From Desulfovibrio sp. (GTDB lineage: Bacteria; Desulfobacterota; Desulfovibrionia; Desulfovibrionales; Desulfovibrionaceae), in assembly GCA_031272405.1 (NCBI GenBank), contig JAISTW010000042.1, forward strand, positions 1 to 37,899: a stretch of DNA of 37,899 bases, in the 5' to 3' direction. Each line of letters opens with the position of its first letter. Within the stretch, counting starts at the first letter, position 1. The position numbers and the translations under genes are program-made. The notes below the pieces were generated by a model. That model worked only from the letters and a program-made list of their open reading frames with translations, did no database searches and was not told where the DNA came from. This document shows, piece after piece, positions 26,173-33,908 of the stretch.

Positions 26173-27432
26173 TCAGGATGCCGTCAGGGGAGGAATGCTT
26201 CCAGAGGGGGCAGCGCCCGTCGGAGGCGGAACGACTCCGGCCGGGTTGCCGGCGGTTACGGCGGCTCCCTGGGATTGCACGGCCCGCAACATTTCATTGT
26301 TGAACGCGGCGCCGCCTGTTCCGGCGGGCATGTTTGTGGTATATGTCACCTTATGGACGCCGGCCTGCGCGGTCTGAGCGGCTCCCGGCGTCTGCCGCGC
26401 CGTTTCCTGACCGGAGGCGGTCAGCGGCGGCGGGCTTGCGGGTGCCCCCTGCGCCTGCACGGCGCGCAGTATTTCTTCATTTACCCCGCGGCGGCCCTTG
26501 CCGGACGGCGTATTGGTGGTGTAACGCACCTTGCGGCCCCGCGCTGTCTGTTCCCCCCCGTCCGCCGTCCGGCCCTCGGTCGCCGCGTCGGCTGTCCGGC
26601 CCGGATACAGGGGCGGTCGCACGGAACCGGGGCCGAGTTTGGTGCCGGCTTCACGCTGGGCGGTGCGGGCCAAGTCCAGCCCGGATTGCGGATAGTGCTG
26701 CCGCCGCACACCCTGACCGGCGGGAACGGCTTCTATGAGGACATTCCCTGATCCGGTCTTTTCCGGCGGAACATGTTGCAGTCGCAGTTGGGCGAGGGCC
26801 GCGGCCACCTCCGGCGGGTCTTCCACGGCGGCGTTTGCCGGAGACGCCACGGGAAGGACCGCTGAATTTTGCGCGGCGGGTTTTTCGTCAACAACGCCCT
26901 GACGCGGGACAATGCCGTCATAGACCGAGGGAACGCTTTTGTTCGCGCGGGCAGGAGACGCATCCGCCGGCGTGTTGTCCGTCGTCTGCCGGAAGGCTTC
27001 GGCGCTTTCTGGCAGCAATGGAGCCGCGGAAGGCATGAAATTCGAGCCCTGCATCATGCCCGTGACGCCGCGCGTGGCCGAGACCAGATTACGCGACAGT
27101 TGCCGATACATCATGTCCGCCAGGCCAACGCCGCCGGCGGATGTCATTTTTTTGGCAAGCTCCTGATCATACATGTCCTGCCAGAATTTTTCTTCCCGGC
27201 CGTGCAGCAGGCCGTCTTGAGGCACTGTTTTACGCATTTCCTGCCACATTTTCTGAATAAAAACGGACTCGAATCCCTCGCAGGCCTCGCGGAGCTTTTT
27301 TTCCTTTTGTTCAGGCGACAGTTTTTTGCCGCTCAAATCGCCCAATCCAGCCAATTTGGCCCGCAGTTCCCGGCGGGCGTTTTCGGCCTGGGCAACTTCG
27401 GGTCGTATGGAATCAGCAATGGGAGTGGTCAT
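26173..27432 (-). CDS. flgJ: FlgJ-like rod-binding protein with repeat-containing low-complexity tail
   Basis: This is a 419-residue protein. Residues about 45-112 are the rod-binding domain (PF10135 type): CEGFESVFIQKMWQEMRKTVP, then GREEKFWQDMYDQELAKKM and SAGGVGLADMMYRQL. It should cap or scaffold rod assembly in the periplasm. The peptidoglycan hydrolase domain found after this in gamma-proteobacterial FlgJ is absent. Instead there is a 300-residue tail rich in Pro, Ala, Thr and Gln, with a 30-residue unit at 301-330 repeated at 361-390 (KVxYTTNxPxG, then LRAVQxQGA), each followed by a PPLTAS end. It starts one base after the flgI stop. Confidence 0.85.
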   Translation of the reverse strand: MTTPIADSIRPEVAQAENARRELRAKLAGLGDLSGKKLSPEQKEKKLREACEGFESVFIQKMWQEMRKTVPQDGLLHGREEKFWQDMYDQELAKKMTSAGGVGLADMMYRQLSRNLVSATRGVTGMMQGSNFMPSAAPLLPESAEAFRQTTDNTPADASPARANKSVPSVYDGIVPRQGVVDEKPAAQNSAVLPVASPANAAVEDPPEVAAALAQLRLQHVPPEKTGSGNVLIEAVPAGQGVRRQHYPQSGLDLARTAQREAGTKLGPGSVRPPLYPGRTADAATEGRTADGGEQTARGRKVRYTTNTPSGKGRRGVNEEILRAVQAQGAPASPPPLTASGQETARQTPGAAQTAQAGVHKVTYTTNMPAGTGGAAFNNEMLRAVQSQGAAVTAGNPAGVVPPPTGAAPSGSIPPLTAS

Positions 27433-27433
27433 T

Positions 27434-28552
27434 TTAGATAACCTCCAGTTCGGCGTGGAGTGAACCTGACGCCTGCAGGCTGCGCAAGATGGAGATCAGG
27501 TCGCGCGGCGTCGCTCCAATGGCGTTGAGCCCGTCCACCAGTTCCTGTAATGTCGCGCCTTCCACCATCATCAGACGGCGGTTTTCCTCACGCATGTTGA
27601 TGTCCGTCTGTGGGGTGACGACAGTCTGCCCCTGGGAGAACGGCCCCGGCTGCGATACCTGCTCGCTTTCCTTCACTGTTATCTGCAGGTTGCCATGAGC
27701 CACGGCTGCCCGGGATATGCGCACATCGCGTCCCAGCACCACAGTGCCCGTTTTTTCGTCCACAACCACCCTGGCCGCTATATCCGGGTTGATTTCCAGA
27801 TTCTCCACCGAGGCCATAAGGGGAACCAGGTTGTTTCTGTACTGCGGCGGCACGTCCATGCGCACGCTTGAGGCATCCACGGCGCGGGCGTAAGGGCCAC
27901 CCATAGCCTGGTTGAGACGTTCGGCCATTTGCTGGGCTGTGGAAAAGTCCCCGTGGCGCATGTTGAGGGTGAGGGAATCCTGCTGGTTGAACTCAAAGGG
28001 AATGGCCCGTTCCACTATGCCGCCGCCGGGAATGATGCCCACGGTATTGATGTTTTTGGTCGCAGTGGCCGCCGCGCCGCCGGCGGACAGGCCGCCTACC
28101 GTCAGCGGCCCCTGGGCCAGGGTATAGGTTTTGCCGTCCACGCCCTTGAGCGATGTTTGCAGCAACACGCCGCCCACCAAGGATGTGGCGTCCCCCACCG
28201 AGGAAACCGTCACGTCGAGCCTGGTCCCGGGTTTGGCTGAAACAGGCATGCGCGCCGTAACCATGACGGAAGCCACGTTCTTGATTTTGAGCGCCTTGGA
28301 GCTGACGCCGATGCCCATGCGGTCCATCATGTTTTTCATGGAGCTTATGGTGAAGACGGAATCTTTTTTGTCCCCTGTGCCGGCCAGGCCGACCACAAGG
28401 CCATAGCCTATCAACTGGTTGTCCCGTACGCCGGAAAAGGTGGCGATGTCCTTGATGCGCACGGCGCCGGCCGGAGCGGCCAGACAGAACGCGACGAAGA
28501 GCGCGGCGAGCAGGCCTGTGAGAAACGGGGGAAAACGGTATGTCAATTTCAT
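27434..28552 (-). CDS. flgI: Flagellar P-ring protein FlgI
   Basis: This 372-residue protein has a signal peptide (residues 1-30, ending APAGA) and the canonical start of the mature protein [31 protein letters not shown]. The central part has [21 protein letters not shown] and the end has [34 protein letters not shown]. It forms the periplasmic P ring around the flagellar rod. AAGGAG precedes the ATG. A sigma-54 promoter lies about 50 bases upstream. The usual upstream partners flgF, flgG, flgA and flgH are not found here, so the operon appears to start with flgI. Confidence 0.97.
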   Translation of the reverse strand: MKLTYRFPPFLTGLLAALFVAFCLAAPAGAVRIKDIATFSGVRDNQLIGYGLVVGLAGTGDKKDSVFTISSMKNMMDRMGIGVSSKALKIKNVASVMVTARMPVSAKPGTRLDVTVSSVGDATSLVGGVLLQTSLKGVDGKTYTLAQGPLTVGGLSAGGAAATATKNINTVGIIPGGGIVERAIPFEFNQQDSLTLNMRHGDFSTAQQMAERLNQAMGGPYARAVDASSVRMDVPPQYRNNLVPLMASVENLEINPDIAARVVVDEKTGTVVLGRDVRISRAAVAHGNLQITVKESEQVSQPGPFSQGQTVVTPQTDINMREENRRLMMVEGATLQELVDGLNAIGATPRDLISILRSLQASGSLHAELEVI

Positions 28553-28601
28553 GGCGAAACTCCTTGACAGCGTAACCGAAGTATGGCTTCGCGGAGACTG
28601 T

Positions 28602-28618
28602 ATGCAGAAAGCGTGCCT
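28602..28618 (-). promoter_or_regulatory. Sigma-54 (RpoN) promoter for flgI
   Basis: On the minus strand the sequence AGGCACGCTTTCTGCAT matches the RpoN consensus TGGCACG-N4-TTGCA. The invariant GG (-24) and GC (-12) are correctly spaced, with CACG after GG. It lies 50 bases before the flgI ATG, leaving room for a 30-40 base leader. Flagellar rod and ring genes are commonly RpoN-dependent in Desulfovibrio (family knowledge). Confidence 0.7.
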
Positions 28619-28629
28619 GGATAAAAATC

Positions 28630-28731
28630 ATGGTCGGCTGCGGGACAAAGGGCGATATCCGCATTGAGGCCATTGTGGACACGCGCAACGTGGGAGGGCT
28701 GACCAATATCGCCGACGCGGGTCAGGGCTGA
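28630..28731 (+). other. Short plus-strand ORF of unknown origin, possibly a gene remnant
   Basis: In the 253-base gap between flgI and the HD-domain gene, a plus-strand frame (open from 28576) contains ATG 28630 and codes for 33 residues with protein-like composition, including RIEAIVDTRNVGGLTNIAD, ending in TGA 28729-28731. There is no ribosome site and it runs opposite to flgI over its leader. It may be the C-terminal leftover of a gene lost by deletion, or chance. The rest of the gap (28732-28805) shows nothing I recognise. Confidence 0.25.
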
Positions 28732-28805
28732 TGGCGCGTTTTGTCCCCTCTTTACAGTAGGTTGTGTTTGAAGCAGAGCAGCCTTGTATTCGTGTTCCGT
28801 TTGAT

Positions 28806-30068
28806 TCAGTCAAAATCCGCCAACAGTGAGCCGAGGCCTAGGCATTCCAGCGGGCATTCCAGCAGCCGCGTTTTGAGCCGGGCCAAGGCCTCCTGCAAAT
28901 GCGGGGAGGAAACGCCGTTGCGGATGGAGCTGTGCGCCTCCAAAAAGGCGGCCAGCCAGTCGCAGACCTTGATCATTTCTCCGTCCTTGGGGTCAAGGGC
29001 GTCAGCGTTCCAGGCCTCCTGAAGCGTCCGAAAACCGTCCACCCTGACGACGCGCCCGCCTTGGCGGGCGCTTTCCTGAAATTCCGAGCCCACTTCCAGG
29101 CCGAGATAATAGGAGACGCGTTCCACCAGCGCCCCAAAGCCTTCCAGACGCAAGGGGGCGAAGATGCGCCGTTCGAGTTCCTCTTCCTCATATTGTTTGA
29201 GGATGCGGGGCAACATTTTGACCGATTGCTTGACCGGCGAAATGATGTCGCGGGTCAGAAGTTCCGGCAGGTCGTGGAAGAGGCCGCAGAAAAAATTGTT
29301 GACCGCCCGCGCGGGGCAGGCCCCGACGGACAGGCTGAAAAACCAGGCCAGCGCGGCCACCACGAACATGTGGCCGAGCACGGAGGTGGCCGGGATGCGC
29401 GGGGCCTGCGTCCAACGTATTTGAAAGCGCAACTGCCCGCAGTGGTTGGCCAGCCGGGCCAGGGCGGAACCGGGGGTGAGCAGGGCGTCCACGCCCCGCA
29501 CGTCTCTGAAACCGTCCAGCCGTTCCTCGAAGGAGCGGGCGATATCGTCCATTTCGTCGTCAAAGTGGTTCAGCGGTCTGATCAGGGAAAATTCCCAGCG
29601 GGAGGCGAAAAGGTGCGCGGCGGCCAGAATGCGGCGGGCAAGGCCGCCTTCCTCGCCGGTCAGATGCCAATCCCGGCAACGCTCCCAAAAGGCGCCCAGC
29701 GGGGCAAGCCGGGGCTCCAGCCGGCCAAGGACATACTCGGTCAACAGGCGGAAGTGTTCCGGGTTCTCCTTGATGCGGTAAAAGACGGGCGGTTTGATGT
29801 CCGTGATGACAAGGCGGTAGAAATAGTCGAAAAGGCAGCCTTCAATGACTTCCCGGCCCATGTCCATCTGTTCGGTCCCGGGCAGGGAACGGGAGTTTTC
29901 CTGCCAGAGGATGCAGGCCGCAAGCATCTTGTGCGCCTGCTTGTCGAGTTCCGTCAGCTCCGAAGGGCGGAGCTTGTCGTTCCAGCGCAAAAGGTAAGCC
30001 CCTGAAAAAATAAGCTGCAGCAAGCTCTTGCGCACCACAGGCGCTGTCGTCTCCATATGCGTCGTCAT
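28806..30068 (-). CDS. HD-domain metal-dependent phosphohydrolase
   Basis: From ATG 30068 this is 420 residues. The HD core sits in the middle: H233 in VLGHMFVVAALAWFF, then the HD pair H265-D266 in CGLFHDLPELLTRDI, and a later conserved Asp near IKVCDWLAAF. The YfbR/HDDC2-type arrangement (GHMF...LFHDLPE) suggests a nucleotidase-like fold; the substrate is unknown. About 200 N-terminal residues are helical without a known domain. The frame runs to 30263, across the start of the divergent phosphofructokinase gene, so the longer form is rejected; GGAGAG lies before ATG 30068. Confidence 0.82.
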   Translation of the reverse strand: MTTHMETTAPVVRKSLLQLIFSGAYLLRWNDKLRPSELTELDKQAHKMLAACILWQENSRSLPGTEQMDMGREVIEGCLFDYFYRLVITDIKPPVFYRIKENPEHFRLLTEYVLGRLEPRLAPLGAFWERCRDWHLTGEEGGLARRILAAAHLFASRWEFSLIRPLNHFDDEMDDIARSFEERLDGFRDVRGVDALLTPGSALARLANHCGQLRFQIRWTQAPRIPATSVLGHMFVVAALAWFFSLSVGACPARAVNNFFCGLFHDLPELLTRDIISPVKQSVKMLPRILKQYEEEELERRIFAPLRLEGFGALVERVSYYLGLEVGSEFQESARQGGRVVRVDGFRTLQEAWNADALDPKDGEMIKVCDWLAAFLEAHSSIRNGVSSPHLQEALARLKTRLLECPLECLGLGSLLADFD

Positions 30069-30105
30069 ATATGTTTCTCTCCGTGAAAAACGGCTCCGGC
30101 GGCTC

Positions 30106-30134
30106 TTGCCTTGAACGCGAGAAGCAAGTATAAG
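30106..30134 (+). promoter_or_regulatory. Sigma-70-type promoter for the phosphofructokinase gene
   Basis: TTGCCT (30106-30111) and TATAAG (30129-30134) are spaced by exactly 17 bases in the divergent gap between the HD-domain and phosphofructokinase genes. The start of transcription would be near 30141, about 58 bases before the ATG. Confidence 0.5.
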
Positions 30135-30198
30135 AAGCCCGCGCGAAAATCTCAACCCGTAAGCTGAAACCACTGAACCATCTTGCCGGGGGGCGGCC

Positions 30199-31512
30199 AT
30201 GAAAAAACATTCCGAGGAAAAATCAGGCGTTGAAACCGCTATTCGTACCCTTGGCCCTTGCAAGCTCGACTCGAATCTGCCTTACAGAACCTGGGCCGAC
30301 GACGTGAACTTCCGGATTTTTGTGGACGACGAGTTGTCCGAGGAAGGCGAAGGGCGCGCCGCGCATGTTTTTGAAGCTGCGGGGCCGCGCCGCAAGCTCT
30401 ATTTTGAACCCAGCCGGGCCAAATGTGCCATCGTGACGTGCGGCGGCCTGTGTCCCGGCATCAACGACGTCATTCAGGCCATTGTGATGGAGGCTTTTCA
30501 CGCCTACAACGTGCCCTCGGTGCTGGGCATCCCCTACGGTCTGGAAGGCTTTATTCCCAAGTACAAACACAAGCTGGTGGAGCTTTCGCCCGCTCTGGTG
30601 GCGGACATTCACCGTTTCGGCGGGACGATGCTCGGCTCCTCGCGCGGGCCGCAACCGGCCGATGAAATTGTGGACACGCTGGAGCGCTGCAACGTTAACG
30701 CCCTGTTCATCGTCGGCGGGGACGGAACCATGCGCGCGGCCCTTTCCGTCAGCGAGGAGGTGAACCGGCGCGGCCTCAGGATAGCTGTTATCGGCATACC
30801 CAAAACCATTGACAACGATATTAATTTCATCCCCCAGTCCTTCGGTTTTGAAACTGCCGTCTACAAGGCGACGGAAGCCATAGAATGCGCCCATACCGAG
30901 GCTTGCGGCACGCCCAACGGCATCGGGCTGGTCAAGCTCATGGGGCGCGAATCGGGCTTTATCGCGGCTCGCGCCACATTGGCCCTCAAGGAAGTGAATT
31001 TTGTTTTGATTCCCGAAGCGGCCTTCACCCTAGAAGGCGAGGGCGGTCTTTTGCCCGCCCTGGAGGCGCGTCTGCTTGCGCGCAAGCATGCCGTCATCGT
31101 CGCCGCCGAGGGGGCAGGGCAGCATCTGCTGGCCAGAGCCTCGGACACGGATGCCTCGGGTAACCCCATTTTGGGCGACATAGCGACGCTGTTGCGTAAA
31201 AAAATCAAGGAGTATCTCGACGCCCGCAATATCCCCCATTCCCTGAAATATATTGATCCCAGCTATATCATACGCTCCGTGCCGGCTGTGGCCAACGACA
31301 AGGTTTACTGCGGCTTTCTGGGGCAATACGCGGTTCACGCGGCTATGGCCGGGCGCACGGATATGGTTGTGGCCAAACTCCAGGGCCGCTATGTGCACCT
31401 GCCCCTGGAACTGGTAACGCGCAAACGCCGGACGTTGAATGTCTATTCGGAATTGTGGCGGGCTGTGCTGGAATCCACCGGGCAGGGGACGCTCAAGGGC
31501 ATGTTGCCGTAA
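30199..31512 (+). CDS. pfkA: ATP-dependent 6-phosphofructokinase (long, plant/TP0108-like group)
   Basis: This 437-residue enzyme phosphorylates fructose 6-phosphate. The active site shows CGGLCPGINDV (81-91), VGGDGTMRAA (172-181), IPKTIDNDINF (200-210) and LMGRESGFIA (247-256). GGDG, rather than GGDD, at the first position favours ATP over pyrophosphate; the Lys in PKTIDND is shared by long ATP enzymes of plants and spirochaetes. About 70 extra N-terminal residues precede the fold, as in that group. A promoter lies upstream. The gene converges with the phosphorylase gene, with 15 bases between stops and no terminator visible. Confidence 0.93.
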   Translation: MKKHSEEKSGVETAIRTLGPCKLDSNLPYRTWADDVNFRIFVDDELSEEGEGRAAHVFEAAGPRRKLYFEPSRAKCAIVTCGGLCPGINDVIQAIVMEAFHAYNVPSVLGIPYGLEGFIPKYKHKLVELSPALVADIHRFGGTMLGSSRGPQPADEIVDTLERCNVNALFIVGGDGTMRAALSVSEEVNRRGLRIAVIGIPKTIDNDINFIPQSFGFETAVYKATEAIECAHTEACGTPNGIGLVKLMGRESGFIAARATLALKEVNFVLIPEAAFTLEGEGGLLPALEARLLARKHAVIVAAEGAGQHLLARASDTDASGNPILGDIATLLRKKIKEYLDARNIPHSLKYIDPSYIIRSVPAVANDKVYCGFLGQYAVHAAMAGRTDMVVAKLQGRYVHLPLELVTRKRRTLNVYSELWRAVLESTGQGTLKGMLP

Positions 31513-31527
31513 GGCGGGCACTTCGTT

Positions 31528-32295
31528 TCAGAGATATATGCCAGCCGCGCGGGGCACGGCGTCCGCGAGAATATTCATGACGTTGTCGGCGTTGTCGGCG
31601 AAGACCTTCAGGATTTCCTCCCAGGTGACGGTCTGTTCGTCCTCGTTCCAGGCATCGTAGTCCGTGCTCATGGCCACGGCGGCGTAAGGCAGGCCGAGCT
31701 CGTTGGCCAGTATGGCCTCTGTGGCCGTGCTCATGTTGATGATGTCTCCGCCCCAGAGGCGGAACATGCGCGATTCCGCCCGGGTGGAAAAACGCGGCCC
31801 CTCAATAGTCACAACGGTGCCGCCCGCGTGGCAGGGCACGCCGACGGCTTCCGCCGCGTCCATCAACGCGGCCCTGAGGGCGGGATCAAAAGGTTCGGCC
31901 ATGGGCGTGTGCCTGGCGTTGCCGGGTTCAAAGCTCTCGAAAAAGGTCATGGCGCGCCGACGGGTGAAATCAATGAACTGATCGGGCACGACGCAGTGGC
32001 CGCGACCTATTTCCCGCCGGAGGGAACCAACGGCCGTGGTGGCGAGCAGGCAACGGCAACCGGCGTTTTTGAGAGCCCACACATTGGCCCTGTAATTGAC
32101 CTGCGAAGGCGGGATGGTGTGCCCGCGTCCGTGGCGGGAAAGCTGAATTACCGGAATGCCGGCAAGACTGCCTTCCAGCAGCGCGTCTGACGGATCGCCC
32201 CAGAGCGTTGTGACGTCGCTTTCCCGCCGCGCCGTGAACACGGCTTTGCCGGAAAGCCCGCTGCCGCCGATGATGCCGATTTTGCCTTCTGACAT
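31528..32295 (-). CDS. mtnP: S-methyl-5'-thioadenosine phosphorylase / purine nucleoside phosphorylase
   Basis: This 255-residue protein starts IGIIGGSGL and carries the phosphate-binding SRHGRGHTIPPSQVNYRANVWALK region, TIEGPRFSTRAESRMFR, and the specificity segment NMSTATEAILANELGLPYAAVAMSTDYD. The Asp pair in STDYD favours a 6-aminopurine such as adenine, so methylthioadenosine is the likely substrate, for methionine salvage; methylthioinosine or inosine use cannot be ruled out. Two ATGs lie two codons apart; the inner one (32295) has AGGAG at proper distance. It is divergent from the yedE operon. Confidence 0.9.
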   Translation of the reverse strand: MSEGKIGIIGGSGLSGKAVFTARRESDVTTLWGDPSDALLEGSLAGIPVIQLSRHGRGHTIPPSQVNYRANVWALKNAGCRCLLATTAVGSLRREIGRGHCVVPDQFIDFTRRRAMTFFESFEPGNARHTPMAEPFDPALRAALMDAAEAVGVPCHAGGTVVTIEGPRFSTRAESRMFRLWGGDIINMSTATEAILANELGLPYAAVAMSTDYDAWNEDEQTVTWEEILKVFADNADNVMNILADAVPRAAGIYL

Positions 32296-32349
32296 GAGCA
32301 TCTCCTGTTACGGTGAAACCTCTCTTCCTCATGAGCCGAATATTTCGAC

Positions 32350-32379
32350 TTGTCAAGCGTGCCGTGTCCGTGTGATACT
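32350..32379 (+). promoter_or_regulatory. Probable yedE operon promoter, overlapping a divergent mtnP -35
   Basis: TTGTCA (32350-32355) and GATACT (32374-32379) are spaced by 18 bases. The near-palindrome CTTGTCAAG also gives TTGACA on the minus strand (32356-32351), usable for mtnP. Transcription from the plus site would leave a leader of about 200 bases before yedE, which holds the mini-ORF and hairpin listed separately. Confidence 0.4.
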
Positions 32380-32444
32380 GAAACCGTGACTATATGGCGC
32401 GGCAACATTTCGGCAACGGCTTTGGATACCGCAAGGAGGGCGCT

Positions 32445-32459
32445 ATGCTGACACGCTGA
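32445..32459 (+). promoter_or_regulatory. Four-codon leader ORF ending in UGA before yedE
   Basis: An excellent ribosome site AAGGAGGG (32432-32439) is followed after 5 bases by ATG CTG ACA CGC TGA. No gene follows this site otherwise. If the UGA were read as selenocysteine, the frame would run on to TGA near 32562 (about 39 residues, not in the yedE frame). The ORF ends 13 bases before a terminator hairpin, so translation here could influence it. Confidence 0.45.
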
Positions 32460-32472
32460 ATGTTCTCTTTGT

Positions 32473-32499
32473 CGCGGCACGGTGTGTGTCGCGTTTTTT
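32473..32499 (+). terminator. Leader hairpin with U6 tract before yedE; SECIS-like features
   Basis: CGCGGCAC (32473-32480) pairs with GTGTCGCG (32486-32493), 8 bp with one G-U, around the loop GGTGT; TTTTTT follows at 32494-32499. No plus-strand gene ends before it (the phosphofructokinase stop is 960 bases away), so it must act inside the yedE leader. The loop begins GGU and starts 21 bases after the leader UGA, within the range I recall for bacterial SECIS elements. Confidence 0.7.
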
Positions 32500-32586
32500 G
32501 GCGTCCTTGGCCTGCCTCCAACCGTTCTTGCCCGGCATTGTCGCAAGGAGGCGCGCTTATCTGAGAATTTTAGCAAGGATATGAAT

Positions 32587-33678
32587 ATGCTTTCAAAAAA
32601 CAATCCCTTTGCGACCGGCATCGGAGTCGTTTGTGTGGGGTTCGCTGTCGGCATCTTGGCCTCTGTTCTGCAAAAACTTGGAAATCCGCCCAACATGGGC
32701 ATTTGCGTGGCCTGCTTCGAACGGGACATCGCCGGCGCCCTGGGGCTTCATCAGGCGGCCATAGTCCGCTATCTTCGACCTGAAATCATCGGCCTGTGTC
32801 TGGGGGCGTTTCTCGCCGCCCTGCTTTTCAAAGAATTTCGGCCCAGAGGAGGCTCCTCCCCGACGCTTCGCTTTATTCTGGGGGTGATCGGCATGACGGG
32901 AGCTCTTGTTTTTCTCGGTTGCCCCTGGAGGGCGCTGTTCCGTCTGGGAGGCGGAGATCTGAACGCCCTGACCGGTCTGGCCGGATTCGCTGCGGGGATA
33001 GGCATGGCCACCTTCTTTTTCAAGACCGGTTTCAGTCTGGAGAGCGGCAAAAGCCAACCTTCTCCCGCCGGATATGTTCTCCCCCTGATCATGGTGGTTC
33101 TTTTGGGCTTGCGCCTGCTGTACCCGCAAGTTGACGGAGCGGAAAAAAGCGGAGTGCTTTTTTATTCCCTCAAGGGGCCGGGGGCGTCACACGCCCCCTT
33201 GCTCGCCTCTCTCGGTATAGCCCTGGCGATCGGTTTTTTGGCTCAACGCAGCCGTTTTTGCTCCATGGGGGCTTTCAGGGATTTTTTCCTGTTTCGGCAA
33301 ACCCATCTTCTCTGGGGTGTTCTCGCGTTATTGGCCGGTGTTTTCTGCGCCAATCTGGCATTCGGACAGTTTCATCCGGGTTTTGCGGGTCAGCCTGTGG
33401 CCCATGACAATCATCTCTGGAATTTCCTCGGCATGACCATGTCCGGCCTGGCCTTCGCCCTGGCCGGCGGTTGCCCTGGGCGACAACTCTTCATGAGCGG
33501 CGAGGGGGATACTGATGCCGGAATATTTGTGCTGGGCATGATTGTCGGCGCGGCTCTTTCCCACAATCTGGGGCTGGCCAGCTCCGGTGCCGGGCCGGGT
33601 CCCAATGGGCCCGTCGCTGTGGCGGTCGGCATGGTTGTTCTTTTGAGTATCGGCTTTTTTTGTCGTCGCAAATCCTGA
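32587..33678 (+). CDS. yedE: YedE-type membrane protein, putative selenium transporter
   Basis: This 363-residue integral membrane protein has about nine or ten hydrophobic segments and paired, half-repeat organisation of the YeeE/YedE family. Conserved Cys motifs are present: ICVACFERDIAG, FLGCPWRALFRLGGGD, and in the second half SRFCSMGAFRDFF and GGCPGRQLFMSGEGD. The family moves thiosulfate or related sulfur species; the subgroup with CVACF and a TusA-like neighbour is linked to selenium metabolism (TIGR04112 as I recall). ATG 32587 is 7 bases after AAGGA; ATG 32581 is too close. It begins an operon of five genes. The upstream leader holds a terminator-like hairpin. Confidence 0.88.
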   Translation: MLSKNNPFATGIGVVCVGFAVGILASVLQKLGNPPNMGICVACFERDIAGALGLHQAAIVRYLRPEIIGLCLGAFLAALLFKEFRPRGGSSPTLRFILGVIGMTGALVFLGCPWRALFRLGGGDLNALTGLAGFAAGIGMATFFFKTGFSLESGKSQPSPAGYVLPLIMVVLLGLRLLYPQVDGAEKSGVLFYSLKGPGASHAPLLASLGIALAIGFLAQRSRFCSMGAFRDFFLFRQTHLLWGVLALLAGVFCANLAFGQFHPGFAGQPVAHDNHLWNFLGMTMSGLAFALAGGCPGRQLFMSGEGDTDAGIFVLGMIVGAALSHNLGLASSGAGPGPNGPVAVAVGMVVLLSIGFFCRRKS

Positions 33679-33695
33679 ATCCGGAGGGAGAAAAT

Positions 33696-33908
33696 ATGCA
33701 AACCATTGACGTCAGGGGGCTGTCCTGCCCCCAACCCGTTTTTCTGGTGCTGGAAGCCATAAAGGCAGGAAAGGACAGCACCCTTGAAGTCCGGGTGGAC
33801 AATATCGCGGCTGTGGAAAATATCACCAGGGCCGCGGCATCCAGCGGTTGGTCCGTCTCTGCCGCGGAATCCGGGGAAGAAACGTTTCTTACCCTCGCCA
33901 AACAGTGA
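33696..33908 (+). CDS. TusA/SirA-like sulfur (selenium) carrier protein
   Basis: This 70-residue protein has QTIDVRGLSCPQPVFLVLEAI at the start, with the CPxP active-site motif of TusA (Cys at residue 10). It carries persulfide, or plausibly selenide, on that Cys. In YedE operons a TusA-like domain is the usual cytosolic acceptor; here it is a separate small protein without the C-terminal DsrE-like part of YedF. GGAGGGA precedes ATG 33696; the frame upstream to 33660 overlaps yedE and is rejected. Its stop overlaps the next start as GTGA. Confidence 0.92.
   Translation: MQTIDVRGLSCPQPVFLVLEAIKAGKDSTLEVRVDNIAAVENITRAAASSGWSVSAAESGEETFLTLAKQ

Noticed and set aside
26005-26377. Plus-strand promoter-like TTGTGT-17-TATAAT with the ORF starting near 26039
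   Set aside because: The ORF uses a TTG start without ribosome site and runs through the flgJ terminator into antisense flgJ; the promoter match is likely a by-product of AT-richness.
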